64,000 nucleotides of DNA, taken from the NCBI GenBank assembly GCA_041396985.1, contig JAWKXO010000003.1, positions 372,001-436,000 of the forward strand. The letters run 5' to 3'. The position numbers and the translations under genes were made by a program. The notes under the pieces were generated by a model, which was not told the DNA's origin, searched no databases, and saw only the letters and a list, made by a program, of their open reading frames with translations. The stretch's first letter is position 1; every line of letters begins with the position of its first letter. Source of the stretch: Emcibacteraceae bacterium. GTDB taxonomy: Bacteria > Pseudomonadota > Alphaproteobacteria > Sphingomonadales > Emcibacteraceae. Shown here piece after piece: positions 25,898 to 33,829 of the stretch.

Positions 25898-26935
25898 ATG
25901 ACAATCAGAAACATACCCGATAAGTCAGAAATATTAAACTCTGTTGTCGAACATATTGATATTAAAAGTTTTGATGCCCGCCCGATCATTGATCAGATGG
26001 AAAAAATGTCTTTTACCAGTCGTGATCTGGCCCGTGCGGCACGTATATTTAATATGGCTATTGAAGATCCTGACTGCAGTGTAATTTTAACACTTGCCGG
26101 GTCAACATCTGCGGGTGGCTGTCTTGATGTATATCGGGATATGGTAGAGCTGGGTATGGTTGATGCAATTGTTGCCACAGGGGCAAGCATTGTTGATATG
26201 GACTTTTTTGAAGCTCTCGGTTTTAAACATTATCAGGGGGACCAGATTGCAGATGATAATATGCTGCGTGAGCTGGCAATTGACCGTATCTATGATACCT
26301 ATATTGATGAAGATGAGCTTCAGATTTGCGATCAGGTCATTAAAGATATCGCCGATAGCCTTGAGCCGCGGGTCTATTCATCACGCGAATTTATCTATGA
26401 AATGGGCCGTTGGCTGAAAACCAATGCCAAGAAAAAGAATTCACTGATCGAATGCTGTTTTGATCATAATGTTCCTATTTTTGTGCCGGCCTTTTCTGAT
26501 TGCTCGGCCGGGTTTGGGCTGGTGAAGCATCAGGTCGAAAATCCTGACAGTCATCTGTCAATTGATAGTGTTCGTGATTTCCGTGAACTGACCGACCTTA
26601 AAATCAAAGCCGGTTCCACCGGACTATTCATGGTTGGTGGCGGTGTGCCGAAAAACTTTGTTCAGGATACAGTCGTTTGTGCTGAAATTCTTGGTATTGA
26701 AGCTGAGATGCACAGATATGCGGTGCAGATCACAGTGGCCGATGTTCGTGATGGCGCCTGTTCATCTTCGACCTTAAAAGAAGCCAACAGCTGGGGTAAA
26801 GTTGATCTAGCCTGGGAACAGATGGTTTTCGCCGAAGCATCAAGTGTTGTACCGCTTATTGCCAGTGATGCCTACCACCGGGGTGGCTGGAAAAAACGCA
26901 GCAAAAAAGAATATACAAAACTGTTTCAGGGGTAA
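25898..26935 (+). CDS. Deoxyhypusine-synthase-like homospermidine biosynthesis enzyme
   Basis: A 345-residue homologue of deoxyhypusine synthase. Visible: LAGSTSAGGCLDVYRD and GMVDAIVATGASIVDMDF (NAD-binding regions), GGGVPKNFVQD, and EANSWGKV, which contains the catalytic Lys of the family. Bacteria have no eIF5A, so the aminobutyl group must go to a small amine: known bacterial homologues make homospermidine from putrescine (as in Anabaena) or a bis-guanidino precursor from agmatine. It lies 17 nt after the decarboxylase and 5 nt before the agmatinase-like gene, which fits either route. Confidence 0.87.
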   Translation: MTIRNIPDKSEILNSVVEHIDIKSFDARPIIDQMEKMSFTSRDLARAARIFNMAIEDPDCSVILTLAGSTSAGGCLDVYRDMVELGMVDAIVATGASIVDMDFFEALGFKHYQGDQIADDNMLRELAIDRIYDTYIDEDELQICDQVIKDIADSLEPRVYSSREFIYEMGRWLKTNAKKKNSLIECCFDHNVPIFVPAFSDCSAGFGLVKHQVENPDSHLSIDSVRDFRELTDLKIKAGSTGLFMVGGGVPKNFVQDTVVCAEILGIEAEMHRYAVQITVADVRDGACSSSTLKEANSWGKVDLAWEQMVFAEASSVVPLIASDAYHRGGWKKRSKKEYTKLFQG

Positions 26936-26940
26936 TCAGA

Positions 26941-27840
26941 ATGGCTGATTATAAAATCCTTGCATCTGAAGATGCCTTTCTTGGCTTGGAAGAAGAGGAT
27001 GCCGTATCCTATGAACAGGCAAAAGCGGTCATCATTCCCTTTGGGCTGGAAGCGTCCGTTTCCTATGGCGGCGGGACAGAAAATGGGCCGGCCGCTATAT
27101 TGAAAGCGAGCCATCAGGTTGAGCTTTTTGATGAGGATCTCTGGTGTGAGCCTTACAAAAATTATGGTGTTGTTACGCTTGAGTGCGCTGCCGATAATAA
27201 AAAGGACATACCATCTGAACTGGACAGGTTGGAAGAAATCGTCAGGTCAGTTCTGGAAGATGGAAAATTTCCCCTTGTACTGGGCGGGGAACATTCACTG
27301 ACGGCAGGATCAATCAGGCCATTTGTCAAAAAATATGATGAGCTGGTTGTCCTGCATTTTGATGCCCATGCTGATTTGCGCGATGGTTATGAAGGTGAGC
27401 ATTATTCACATGCAGCCGCTCTCAGAAGGGTAATGGATTTTGATAATGTAAAACTTTATTCTTTTGGCATCCGTAATATTTCAGCGGGGGAAATCCCATT
27501 CCTTGAAGCCAATGGCCACAGGGTTAAGATTTACTGGGCCAAGGATAAGTCGGCCTGGAACTTTGATGAAATTATTTCTCACTTTAAAGGGAAAAATGTA
27601 TATCTGACTTTTGACCTTGATGGCTTTGACAGTTCGGTCATGCCAGCGACAGGAACGCCTGAGCCGGGTGGCCTCTTCTGGGATGATGTCATTCCAATTA
27701 TCAAGGCAGTGGCAAAAGAAAGCAATATTGTTGGGGCGGATGTAGTTGAACTGGCCCCGATGGAAAATCTGCATGCATCAGATTTCCTGGCTGCCAAGCT
27801 TTGCTATAAAATTTTGTCCTATTCTCTTAATCAGAAATAA
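26941..27840 (+). CDS. speB: Agmatinase-family ureohydrolase
   Basis: A 299-residue enzyme of the arginase/agmatinase family. The binuclear Mn site is intact: GGEHSLTAG, HFDAHADLR and TFDLDGFDSSVMP, with substrate loop TGTPEPGG. It would release urea from agmatine to give putrescine, or from a guanidino-homospermidine intermediate if the DHS-like enzyme uses agmatine. Last gene of the operon; a strong terminator follows 16 nt after the stop. Confidence 0.9.
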   Translation: MADYKILASEDAFLGLEEEDAVSYEQAKAVIIPFGLEASVSYGGGTENGPAAILKASHQVELFDEDLWCEPYKNYGVVTLECAADNKKDIPSELDRLEEIVRSVLEDGKFPLVLGGEHSLTAGSIRPFVKKYDELVVLHFDAHADLRDGYEGEHYSHAAALRRVMDFDNVKLYSFGIRNISAGEIPFLEANGHRVKIYWAKDKSAWNFDEIISHFKGKNVYLTFDLDGFDSSVMPATGTPEPGGLFWDDVIPIIKAVAKESNIVGADVVELAPMENLHASDFLAAKLCYKILSYSLNQK

Positions 27841-27856
27841 ATTTACTAAAATGAAT

Positions 27857-27895
27857 AACGACCTTTGCCGTAATGGGTGAAGGTCGTTGTTTTTT
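27857..27895 (+). terminator. Rho-independent terminator of the polyamine operon
   Basis: Perfect 9-bp stem AACGACCTT (27857-27865) and AAGGTCGTT (27880-27888) with a 14-nt loop, followed by GTTTTTT. Confidence 0.92.
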
Positions 27896-28153
27896 GTCAA
27901 TTTGTTGCATAAATGTAACGGTTTTTTGATGCGTTCGTTGCTGAAAAGTGACTCTGTTGTATTTATGTGACTCTTATTGGTTGTAAAATGGACAAAAATT
28001 GATCCAAATAGGACTCATTCAACATTTCACAAAATCAATAAATTTCTTGCATTTGGGCCAATTATATTGGAGCTTGAGACCCATTCACAAAATACTGTAA
28101 GGTTAAGCTAAATAAACTACAGTTAAATAAAATATTATGGAGGATTTTGCCAT
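27896..28153. other. Intergenic region upstream of amino-acid ABC operon with direct repeats
   Basis: No gene seen. Two short direct repeats are present: GTGACTCT at 27948-27955 and 27967-27974 (19 bp apart), and TTCACAAAAT at 28026-28035 and 28084-28093 (58 bp apart). They could be regulator sites for the ABC operon, but no adjacent regulator gene supports this. A good GGAGG ribosome site lies at 28140-28144. Confidence 0.35.
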
Positions 28154-29014
28154 ATGAGTTTCCGCGAGGGTATACTAACGGCCTTAATTGTTATCTTGAG
28201 CATTTCATCTTTTGCTACAGCACAAGCTGCAAGCTGTGGCAATGCACCGGATCTGCTTGAAGAAATTATGAAACGGGGGAAAATTCGAATTGGCTGGATT
28301 AATTCAAAACCATTTCAGTACCGTAATGAAAAAGGCGAACTTGAAGGTGCCTTTGTCAATGCCGGTAATATGCTCGGGCAAGAACTCCTGAAAGTCGAAG
28401 TGGAATGGGTGGAGGCAAAATGGGATACATTCATTGCCGGGCTTCAATCCGGTAAATATGATGTTGTTATTTCCAATGTCGCCCGAAGGCCAAACCGGGC
28501 GGTTTCGGTCTGGTTTACCAAACCTGTGGTAATTGGTTCGCAAACTTTTCTTGTCCGAAAAGATAAAAATATTAAAAAACTGGCTGACCTTGATAAACCG
28601 GGTGCCACGGTTGTTGTCCGTCTTGGAAGCGCGGCCCATATTACCTATACCGAAAATGAAAAAGATTTTTTTAAAAATGCCCGAATTAAATCGGTTGCGC
28701 CACCGGCTCTTCCAGAACAGGAAGTGGCCAGTGGTCGTGCAATTGCCATGGGGGCCGGATCAATTGAAACGCAGCAGATTGCCCGTGCAAATCCGGACTG
28801 GGCAGAAGTAGTAGTCTTACCTGAATCGCCAAGATCGGTTGGGGCCGGTTTTGTAGTACCGCAATGCCAGCATAATCTGCTTCACGTCATGGATACATTT
28901 GCAGACACACTTATCGAAACCCAGTTTCTGGTCAAACAGGCAGAAATTTATCCCGATTTGGTCGCAGGTTCTATTGTCGCGCCAACCCGTCTGATTGGCG
29001 ATTTACCACGCTGA
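28154..29014 (+). CDS. Polar amino-acid ABC transporter substrate-binding protein
   Basis: A 286-residue periplasmic protein with a Sec signal peptide ending near TAQAASCGN and an SBP_bac_3 domain (GKIRIGWINSKPFQYRNEKG, then GLQSGKYDVVISN). This family binds polar amino acids, opines and ectoines. Start ATG with GGAGG 9 nt upstream. It heads an apparent operon with a permease, an ATPase, an MmgE/PrpD protein and a creatinase-type protein, which implies uptake and breakdown of one specific compound. Ligand unknown. Confidence 0.92.
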   Translation: MSFREGILTALIVILSISSFATAQAASCGNAPDLLEEIMKRGKIRIGWINSKPFQYRNEKGELEGAFVNAGNMLGQELLKVEVEWVEAKWDTFIAGLQSGKYDVVISNVARRPNRAVSVWFTKPVVIGSQTFLVRKDKNIKKLADLDKPGATVVVRLGSAAHITYTENEKDFFKNARIKSVAPPALPEQEVASGRAIAMGAGSIETQQIARANPDWAEVVVLPESPRSVGAGFVVPQCQHNLLHVMDTFADTLIETQFLVKQAEIYPDLVAGSIVAPTRLIGDLPR

Positions 29015-29049
29015 TAATGTAAGAAACCCAGGATAAAAAGCTATAGAAT

Positions 29050-29793
29050 ATGGAATTTGAATTTCGTTTTGATATTGTATGGAACAATTTACCGCTTCTT
29101 CTGGAAGGGGTTCAGACGACAATAGTTCTCTCACTTCTGACCATGGTTCTGGGCACGGTTATCGGACTGTTTGTTGCCATAATCCGTCTAAGGGTGAAAC
29201 GGGTCTATGCCGTCCCGTTTATTATTTATGTGGAAGTATTCAGGGGTACCCCCGGGCTTATACAGATTGTCTGGATCTATTATTGTCTGCCAATTGTGAC
29301 CGGGTTTCAGCTGGGGGAACTGACATCACTTGTTATCGCTATGGCGCTTAATGTGGGTGCCTATCTTTCGGAAGTATTCCGTGCCGGCATTCAGGGGGTT
29401 GATAAGGGACATATTGAAGCCGCTGCGGCGCTCGGCTTTCGACCTGCTCAGATTACCCGTAGAGTGGTTGTGCCGCAGGCCGCTTACCGCATGATCCCGG
29501 CGATCGGCAATGTATTTGTCTCGGCTATCAAGCTTTCATCACTTTGTTCAGTGCTTGGCATGGCCGAACTGATGTATCAGGGGCAGATCATCATTGCCAA
29601 TTTCTTCCGGCCCATTGAGGTTTTTACTGTAGTGGCGGTTATTTATCTGATTATGGCTTACACAACATCTCTGTTTATGATGTATCTTGAATGGAAATTT
29701 GCCTGGGTACGGCGAAGCGATAACTCATTTTGGGAAAAATTCAGATATATTAGCCGTGCTGCCTTCAGTCTTAAACCGCAGGGGGATATTTAA
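29050..29793 (+). CDS. Polar amino-acid ABC transporter permease (HisM/GlnP type)
   Basis: A 247-residue inner-membrane permease with about five TM helices, N-terminal LEGVQTTIVLSLLTMVLGTVI and the EAA loop HIEAAAALGFRPAQITRRVVVPQA. There is only one permease gene, so it probably forms a homodimer. It lies 35 nt after the binding protein and 2 nt before the ATPase gene. Confidence 0.93.
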   Translation: MEFEFRFDIVWNNLPLLLEGVQTTIVLSLLTMVLGTVIGLFVAIIRLRVKRVYAVPFIIYVEVFRGTPGLIQIVWIYYCLPIVTGFQLGELTSLVIAMALNVGAYLSEVFRAGIQGVDKGHIEAAAALGFRPAQITRRVVVPQAAYRMIPAIGNVFVSAIKLSSLCSVLGMAELMYQGQIIIANFFRPIEVFTVVAVIYLIMAYTTSLFMMYLEWKFAWVRRSDNSFWEKFRYISRAAFSLKPQGDI

Positions 29794-29795
29794 CC

Positions 29796-30593
29796 ATGTC
29801 CTCGCTTGCAAAAAACACAGAAAATAAACTCGCGGTGGAAATTACCGACCTTCATAAATCATTTGGTTCTTTGGAAGTGCTGAAAGGCATTAATCTTCGT
29901 GTCAAACCCGGTGAAGTGATCTGTATGTTGGGGGCGTCAGGTTCCGGAAAATCGACGCTGCTGCGCTGTATCAATCAGCTGACAATTCAGGACCGTGGCG
30001 AAATACTGATTTACGGTGATCCGATCGGGTTTGAAAAATCTAAAGACGGAAAATTGAAAGAAGCAAGTACAGGCACCCTAGCAAAACAAAGAAGCCATAT
30101 CGGTTTTGTGTTTCAGCAATTTAATTTATGGCCGCACCGAACTGTTCTGGGCAATATTACTGATGCTCTCCTGGTCGTGAAAAAACTGACAAAAGATCAG
30201 GCGGAGAAAATAGCCCTTGTAAGACTTGAAGAAGTGGGGCTGACAGACTGGAAGGATGAATATCCGTCAACCCTGTCAGGAGGACAACAGCAGCGTGTCG
30301 CCATTGCCCGTATGCTGGCGATGGAGCCTGATGTCATGCTGTTTGATGAGCCAACGTCTGCCCTTGATCCCGAACGGGTGGGTGAAGTGATTGACGTCAT
30401 GCGGGCACTGGCCCAAAAAGGTCATACCATGATCCTGGCGACCCATGAATTAAACTTCGCCCGAGATACGGCGGATCGGGCCATATTCATTGATCAGGGT
30501 GTCATTGTTGAAGAAGGACCGGCAAAGGATTTCTTCAAAAATCCGAAAAGTGAGAAACTACGTTCATTTTTAAAACGCATGGGAAATGGGTAA
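29796..30593 (+). CDS. Polar amino-acid ABC transporter ATP-binding protein (GlnQ/HisP type)
   Basis: A 265-residue ATPase: Walker A GASGSGKST near residue 49, Q-loop FVFQQFNLWPHRTVL (diagnostic of the polar amino-acid branch), signature LSGGQQQRVAIAR, Walker B VMLFDEPTSALDPE, H-loop ATHELNFARD. It completes the importer of the two preceding genes. Its end lies within a few nucleotides of the next gene's start, so all are likely co-transcribed. Confidence 0.95.
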   Translation: MSSLAKNTENKLAVEITDLHKSFGSLEVLKGINLRVKPGEVICMLGASGSGKSTLLRCINQLTIQDRGEILIYGDPIGFEKSKDGKLKEASTGTLAKQRSHIGFVFQQFNLWPHRTVLGNITDALLVVKKLTKDQAEKIALVRLEEVGLTDWKDEYPSTLSGGQQQRVAIARMLAMEPDVMLFDEPTSALDPERVGEVIDVMRALAQKGHTMILATHELNFARDTADRAIFIDQGVIVEEGPAKDFFKNPKSEKLRSFLKRMGNG

Positions 30594-30594
30594 G

Positions 30595-32007
30595 ATGAGT
30601 CATACAGACAAAATCAGTCATTCCCCTGAATATCATCTGGCTAAATATGCCTGTGAACTGTCCTTTGATGATATGGACAAAGTTGCGCGGCAGCATTTAT
30701 CGCATTTGATTTTTGATGCGGTTGCCATTTCAATTGGTGCCTATAATAAAGGCCATAAATCAGGGCTCATTAACGAAAATTTTATTCTGGAAACGTATCA
30801 GAACTCAGGACAAGTCCGCCTCTGGTCCGGGCGGGGGACGCTAACCGCTGATCTGGCGGCCCTGTGCAACGGCACATGGACCGAAGTTCTTGATTTTCAG
30901 GATGTTGTGGTTGATCCACGTAATAATGGCCATCTGGGTGTAACAATTATTCCAGCGGCTTTTGCCATCGCTGAGAGAGAAGGGCGAAGCGGTGCTGATC
31001 TGATTACCGCCGTCGCAGCAGGGATTGAAGCATCTATTGCCATACTTCGTTCTGTTGGGCGCCGTCACAGAAGCGAGGGACGCGGTTTTAGGACCACAAG
31101 CATTGCGGCGCCACTTGGTGCCGCTGTCGCCTGCGCCAAATTGCTTGATCTTGATGCGACGGGAATGCTGAATGCCATGGGCATTGCCGGTGCCTGTTCC
31201 CCCAACGGATTGATGCCCTCACTTTCCGCATCCAACGGGTCTTTCGGCATGGACAAGGACTGGGTCAACGGGCAGGCGGCCCAGCTTGCAGTAAATGCTG
31301 CTGATCTTGCAGCACGTGGGATGACCGCAAGTGACCGGGTCGCCACCGGTGAAATGGGTATTGTTGCCAGCCATGGTCATGGTGACGGGCAGCCGCTTAT
31401 TGTGCCGGAAAAAGGAACCCCGAATATAGGACTTATTTCCCTAAAGAAATTTGCGGCCTGTTACGGTGTCCATAGCGCGATGGAAGCAACCATTAATTTG
31501 AAAAAAAATCATAATATACAGATTAATGACATCAGAAAAATAATAGTAAGGGTAAAAGCGGACAGTGCCAAAACACTCTCCACCAGATCAATTTCCAATC
31601 ATATGGCGGCCCGTTTCAGTCTTCCTTATGCGGTTGCTTCTGCCGCTATCAGGGGGGAGCAATCTTCACTTGAAGATTTTGAGGAACCGGCAATTTTTGA
31701 TAAAGACGTACTGGATTTTATGGATGTCATAGAAATTATTGCAGATCCTGCTCTTACCGATTTTCATGTACGTACCGGCGGTTTCCCGGCCCATGTTGAA
31801 ATCTTGACAAAAGATGCATCATTTGATTTGCGAATTGATTATCCGGTAGGATCCATGCAGCGACCAATGTCATGGCAGGAGATAGAGGAAAAATTTATAG
31901 CGCTCACCACACCCCATTTTTCAGAAGTGCAGCAAAAGAAGATTTTGGAAGCGGGCAAAGATATTTCAAAATTAAAATCATTGGATGAACTGACCTCTTT
32001 GCTTTAG
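30595..32007 (+). CDS. MmgE/PrpD-family protein
   Basis: A 470-residue protein of the MmgE/PrpD family, which includes 2-methylcitrate dehydratase, immune-responsive gene 1 decarboxylase and many undefined members. It has the N-terminal helical domain (ACELSFDDMDKVARQHLSHL, then LCNGTWTEVLDFQDV) and the C-terminal domain (KKFAACYGVHSAMEA). Either ATG at 30586 (overlap with the ATPase gene) or ATG at 30595 with GGGTAAG just upstream may start it; I prefer 30595. Neighbours are an amino-acid importer and a creatinase-type hydrolase, so 2-methylcitrate is an unlikely substrate. Confidence 0.88.
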   Translation: MSHTDKISHSPEYHLAKYACELSFDDMDKVARQHLSHLIFDAVAISIGAYNKGHKSGLINENFILETYQNSGQVRLWSGRGTLTADLAALCNGTWTEVLDFQDVVVDPRNNGHLGVTIIPAAFAIAEREGRSGADLITAVAAGIEASIAILRSVGRRHRSEGRGFRTTSIAAPLGAAVACAKLLDLDATGMLNAMGIAGACSPNGLMPSLSASNGSFGMDKDWVNGQAAQLAVNAADLAARGMTASDRVATGEMGIVASHGHGDGQPLIVPEKGTPNIGLISLKKFAACYGVHSAMEATINLKKNHNIQINDIRKIIVRVKADSAKTLSTRSISNHMAARFSLPYAVASAAIRGEQSSLEDFEEPAIFDKDVLDFMDVIEIIADPALTDFHVRTGGFPAHVEILTKDASFDLRIDYPVGSMQRPMSWQEIEEKFIALTTPHFSEVQQKKILEAGKDISKLKSLDELTSLL

Positions 32008-32072
32008 TCTTAATAAGAATAAGATAAAAAATATAATCCGTTAATGAATTTATACAATTTAGAGCAATCAGC

Positions 32073-33254
32073 ATGACCCTGCCATTTTCAGTAGAAGAAT
32101 TTAAAGCGCGAATTAAAACGGTTCAGAACCGAATGGAAGAGCGTGATGTCGATGTGCTGATGGTTTCTGATCCAGGGAATATATACTGGCTGACGGGAAT
32201 AGAGAACTGGACATTTTATGTGCCGCAGTTTGTTCTAATCTTGCTGGATAAGGATGAACCCGTCTGGATCGGTAGGGAAATCGATACCTCTGGCGCTAAG
32301 CGTTCAGGTTGGTTTAGTGCTGACAATGTTTATAGTTACCCGGAAAATTTAATTCAGAAAGACGGTGTTCATCCATCAATCGCTATCGGGTCTTTAATGA
32401 AAGATTTTGGGTTTGGGTCAGCACGGATCGGATACGAATCCGACAGTTATTATTTTTCTGTTATGTCCTTTGATTTTTTAAAAAAGGAACTGTCTGATGC
32501 CACATTCATTGACTGCAATCTGCTGGTCAATTGGGCAAGGACGGTGAAAAGCGAAGCTGAACTTACCTATCTGAGGCAAGCATCGCGGATTGTCGAGAAG
32601 GCGATGAATGTGGCCTATGAAATGATCAGGCCGGGGGTTCGACAATGTGATGTGGTCGCAGAAATCTATAAAACGCAAATTGCCCCCGGTCCTGAATATG
32701 GTGGTGATCTAACAGCGGTTTGCCCGCTTATTCTGGCCGGGGAAAATACTTCAACTGCTCATCCGATCTGGAACGATCAGCCGTTTGAGAATAACCAGAC
32801 CATTGCCATTGAACTGGGCGGCGCCCGCAGACGGTACACAAGCGCTTTGGCAAGAACGATGCATCTGGGGCATAATCCGCCAGAGAAACTGATTGATACG
32901 TCAAAGGCAGTGGAAGAAGGACTTGAAGCCATTATCGCGTTTTTAAAGGCAGGTGTAACGGGGGATGAGGTCTATGAAATATGGAATACTATTCTTGCCC
33001 GATATAATCTTACCAAAAACAGCCGGATTGGCTATGCACAAGGAATTGGTTTTCCTCCTGACTGGGGCGAGCATACAATCAGCCTTAGAAAAGGAGAGGA
33101 CAGACCCATTGATGCGGATTGCTGCATACATATTATGATCGGTATGTGGATGGACGGCTGGGGCATGGAAATGTCGGAAACAGTACGGGTGTGTAAAACA
33201 AATATAGAATGCCTAACAAATTTTCCACGTGAAATTAATGTGATCCGAACATGA
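32073..33254 (+). CDS. Creatinase / ectoine-hydrolase-type M24 family protein
   Basis: A 393-residue pita-bread-fold protein with creatinase N-terminal domain (VDVLMVSDPGNIYWLTG) and M24 catalytic domain (EYGGDLTAVCPLILAGENTS-like segment, then GIGFPPDWGEH). The metal ligands of true aminopeptidases are lost: the usual Asp pair reads IEL and TSALART, and the HGIG His is Gln. This is the pattern of metal-independent creatinase and ectoine hydrolase DoeA, and the GIG-x-PPDWGE segment resembles DoeA. No DoeB deacetylase is nearby, so an ectoine role is not secured. It overlaps the next tiny ORF by 4 nt (ATGA). Confidence 0.82.
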   Translation: MTLPFSVEEFKARIKTVQNRMEERDVDVLMVSDPGNIYWLTGIENWTFYVPQFVLILLDKDEPVWIGREIDTSGAKRSGWFSADNVYSYPENLIQKDGVHPSIAIGSLMKDFGFGSARIGYESDSYYFSVMSFDFLKKELSDATFIDCNLLVNWARTVKSEAELTYLRQASRIVEKAMNVAYEMIRPGVRQCDVVAEIYKTQIAPGPEYGGDLTAVCPLILAGENTSTAHPIWNDQPFENNQTIAIELGGARRRYTSALARTMHLGHNPPEKLIDTSKAVEEGLEAIIAFLKAGVTGDEVYEIWNTILARYNLTKNSRIGYAQGIGFPPDWGEHTISLRKGEDRPIDADCCIHIMIGMWMDGWGMEMSETVRVCKTNIECLTNFPREINVIRT

Positions 33255-33412
33255 GCAAAAATGGCAAAGAGAATAAAACAGGTCAAAAAAAGGAAAATGG
33301 TGCTATTAAGCTAAGTTCGCCGCCCTGTTTGATGGGTGAAGTTGATCTTGAATATATGGGGTTGAATGATATTCCTGAAAATAACCAAAAGAAGAAAAAG
33401 GAAGATAAATAG
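33251..33412 (+). CDS. Small protein of 53 residues, translationally coupled
   Basis: A short ORF starting in an ATGA overlap with the creatinase-type gene. It is Lys/Asn/Glu-rich at both ends (ends NQKKKKEDK) around a hydrophobic core motif SSPPCLMGEVDLEYMGL with a single Cys. The SPPC-x3-(E/D)VD pattern looks like a conserved motif I have seen in small uncharacterised bacterial proteins, but I cannot name the family. The overlap and codon use favour a real gene. It stops 3 nt before the convergent gene's stop. Confidence 0.55.
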   Translation: MSKNGKENKTGQKKENGAIKLSSPPCLMGEVDLEYMGLNDIPENNQKKKKEDK

Positions 33413-33415
33413 GAT

Positions 33416-33814
33416 TTATTTTCTACTGCGCATGCCGGGGATAATTTTTAAATCTTTCCTGCAGGTCATTTTTTTATATTTTTCAGTTTCCACACCATAA
33501 ATGGCAATCATACCGTTTTCATCATAATGAAGCCCCCAGCCAAATTTTTTAACCAGTGGTGAAGTTCGCAGGCATGCCTTTGGTTTTGAGAAAAATATAT
33601 CTCTGTTCAGGTCTATGTCCTCATTTTTAAGATTATTTTTTTCTGTATGTATCTTAAACAAAATATCATCACTGTTTAATGTGTATGGAGCACTATTGAT
33701 CAACGAATACTGCAAACCCGCTATCGTTATTTCCTTTTCTGGAACCGTTCCCTCGGTCGCATCAGAATCCGGCGAAACAGTGATGAATGTGTTATAATAA
33801 TTTGTTGATTTCAT
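33416..33814 (-). CDS. DUF6157-family protein
   Basis: A 132-residue protein: N-terminal TNYYNTFITVSPD, central QYSLINSAPYTLNSDDILF, FFSKPKACLRTSPLVKKFGWG and C-terminal IIPGMRSRK. These are the hallmarks of a widespread small domain family of unknown function (DUF6157). It lies 15 nt downstream of the MFS gene and probably ends the seven-gene operon that begins at 37598. Confidence 0.8.
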   Translation of the reverse strand: MKSTNYYNTFITVSPDSDATEGTVPEKEITIAGLQYSLINSAPYTLNSDDILFKIHTEKNNLKNEDIDLNRDIFFSKPKACLRTSPLVKKFGWGLHYDENGMIAIYGVETEKYKKMTCRKDLKIIPGMRSRK

Positions 33815-33829
33815 ATCTGAATAACATTT

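Noticed and set aside
30586..30594. Upstream ATG as start of the MmgE/PrpD gene
   Set aside because: It overlaps the ATPase gene with only a 2-nt gap from GGG; the ATG at 30595 has better spacing. Either remains possible.
32073..33254. Metal-dependent Xaa-Pro aminopeptidase
   Set aside because: The canonical metal-ligand Asp, Asp and His positions are Glu, Ala and Gln, which fits the creatinase/ectoine-hydrolase branch instead.
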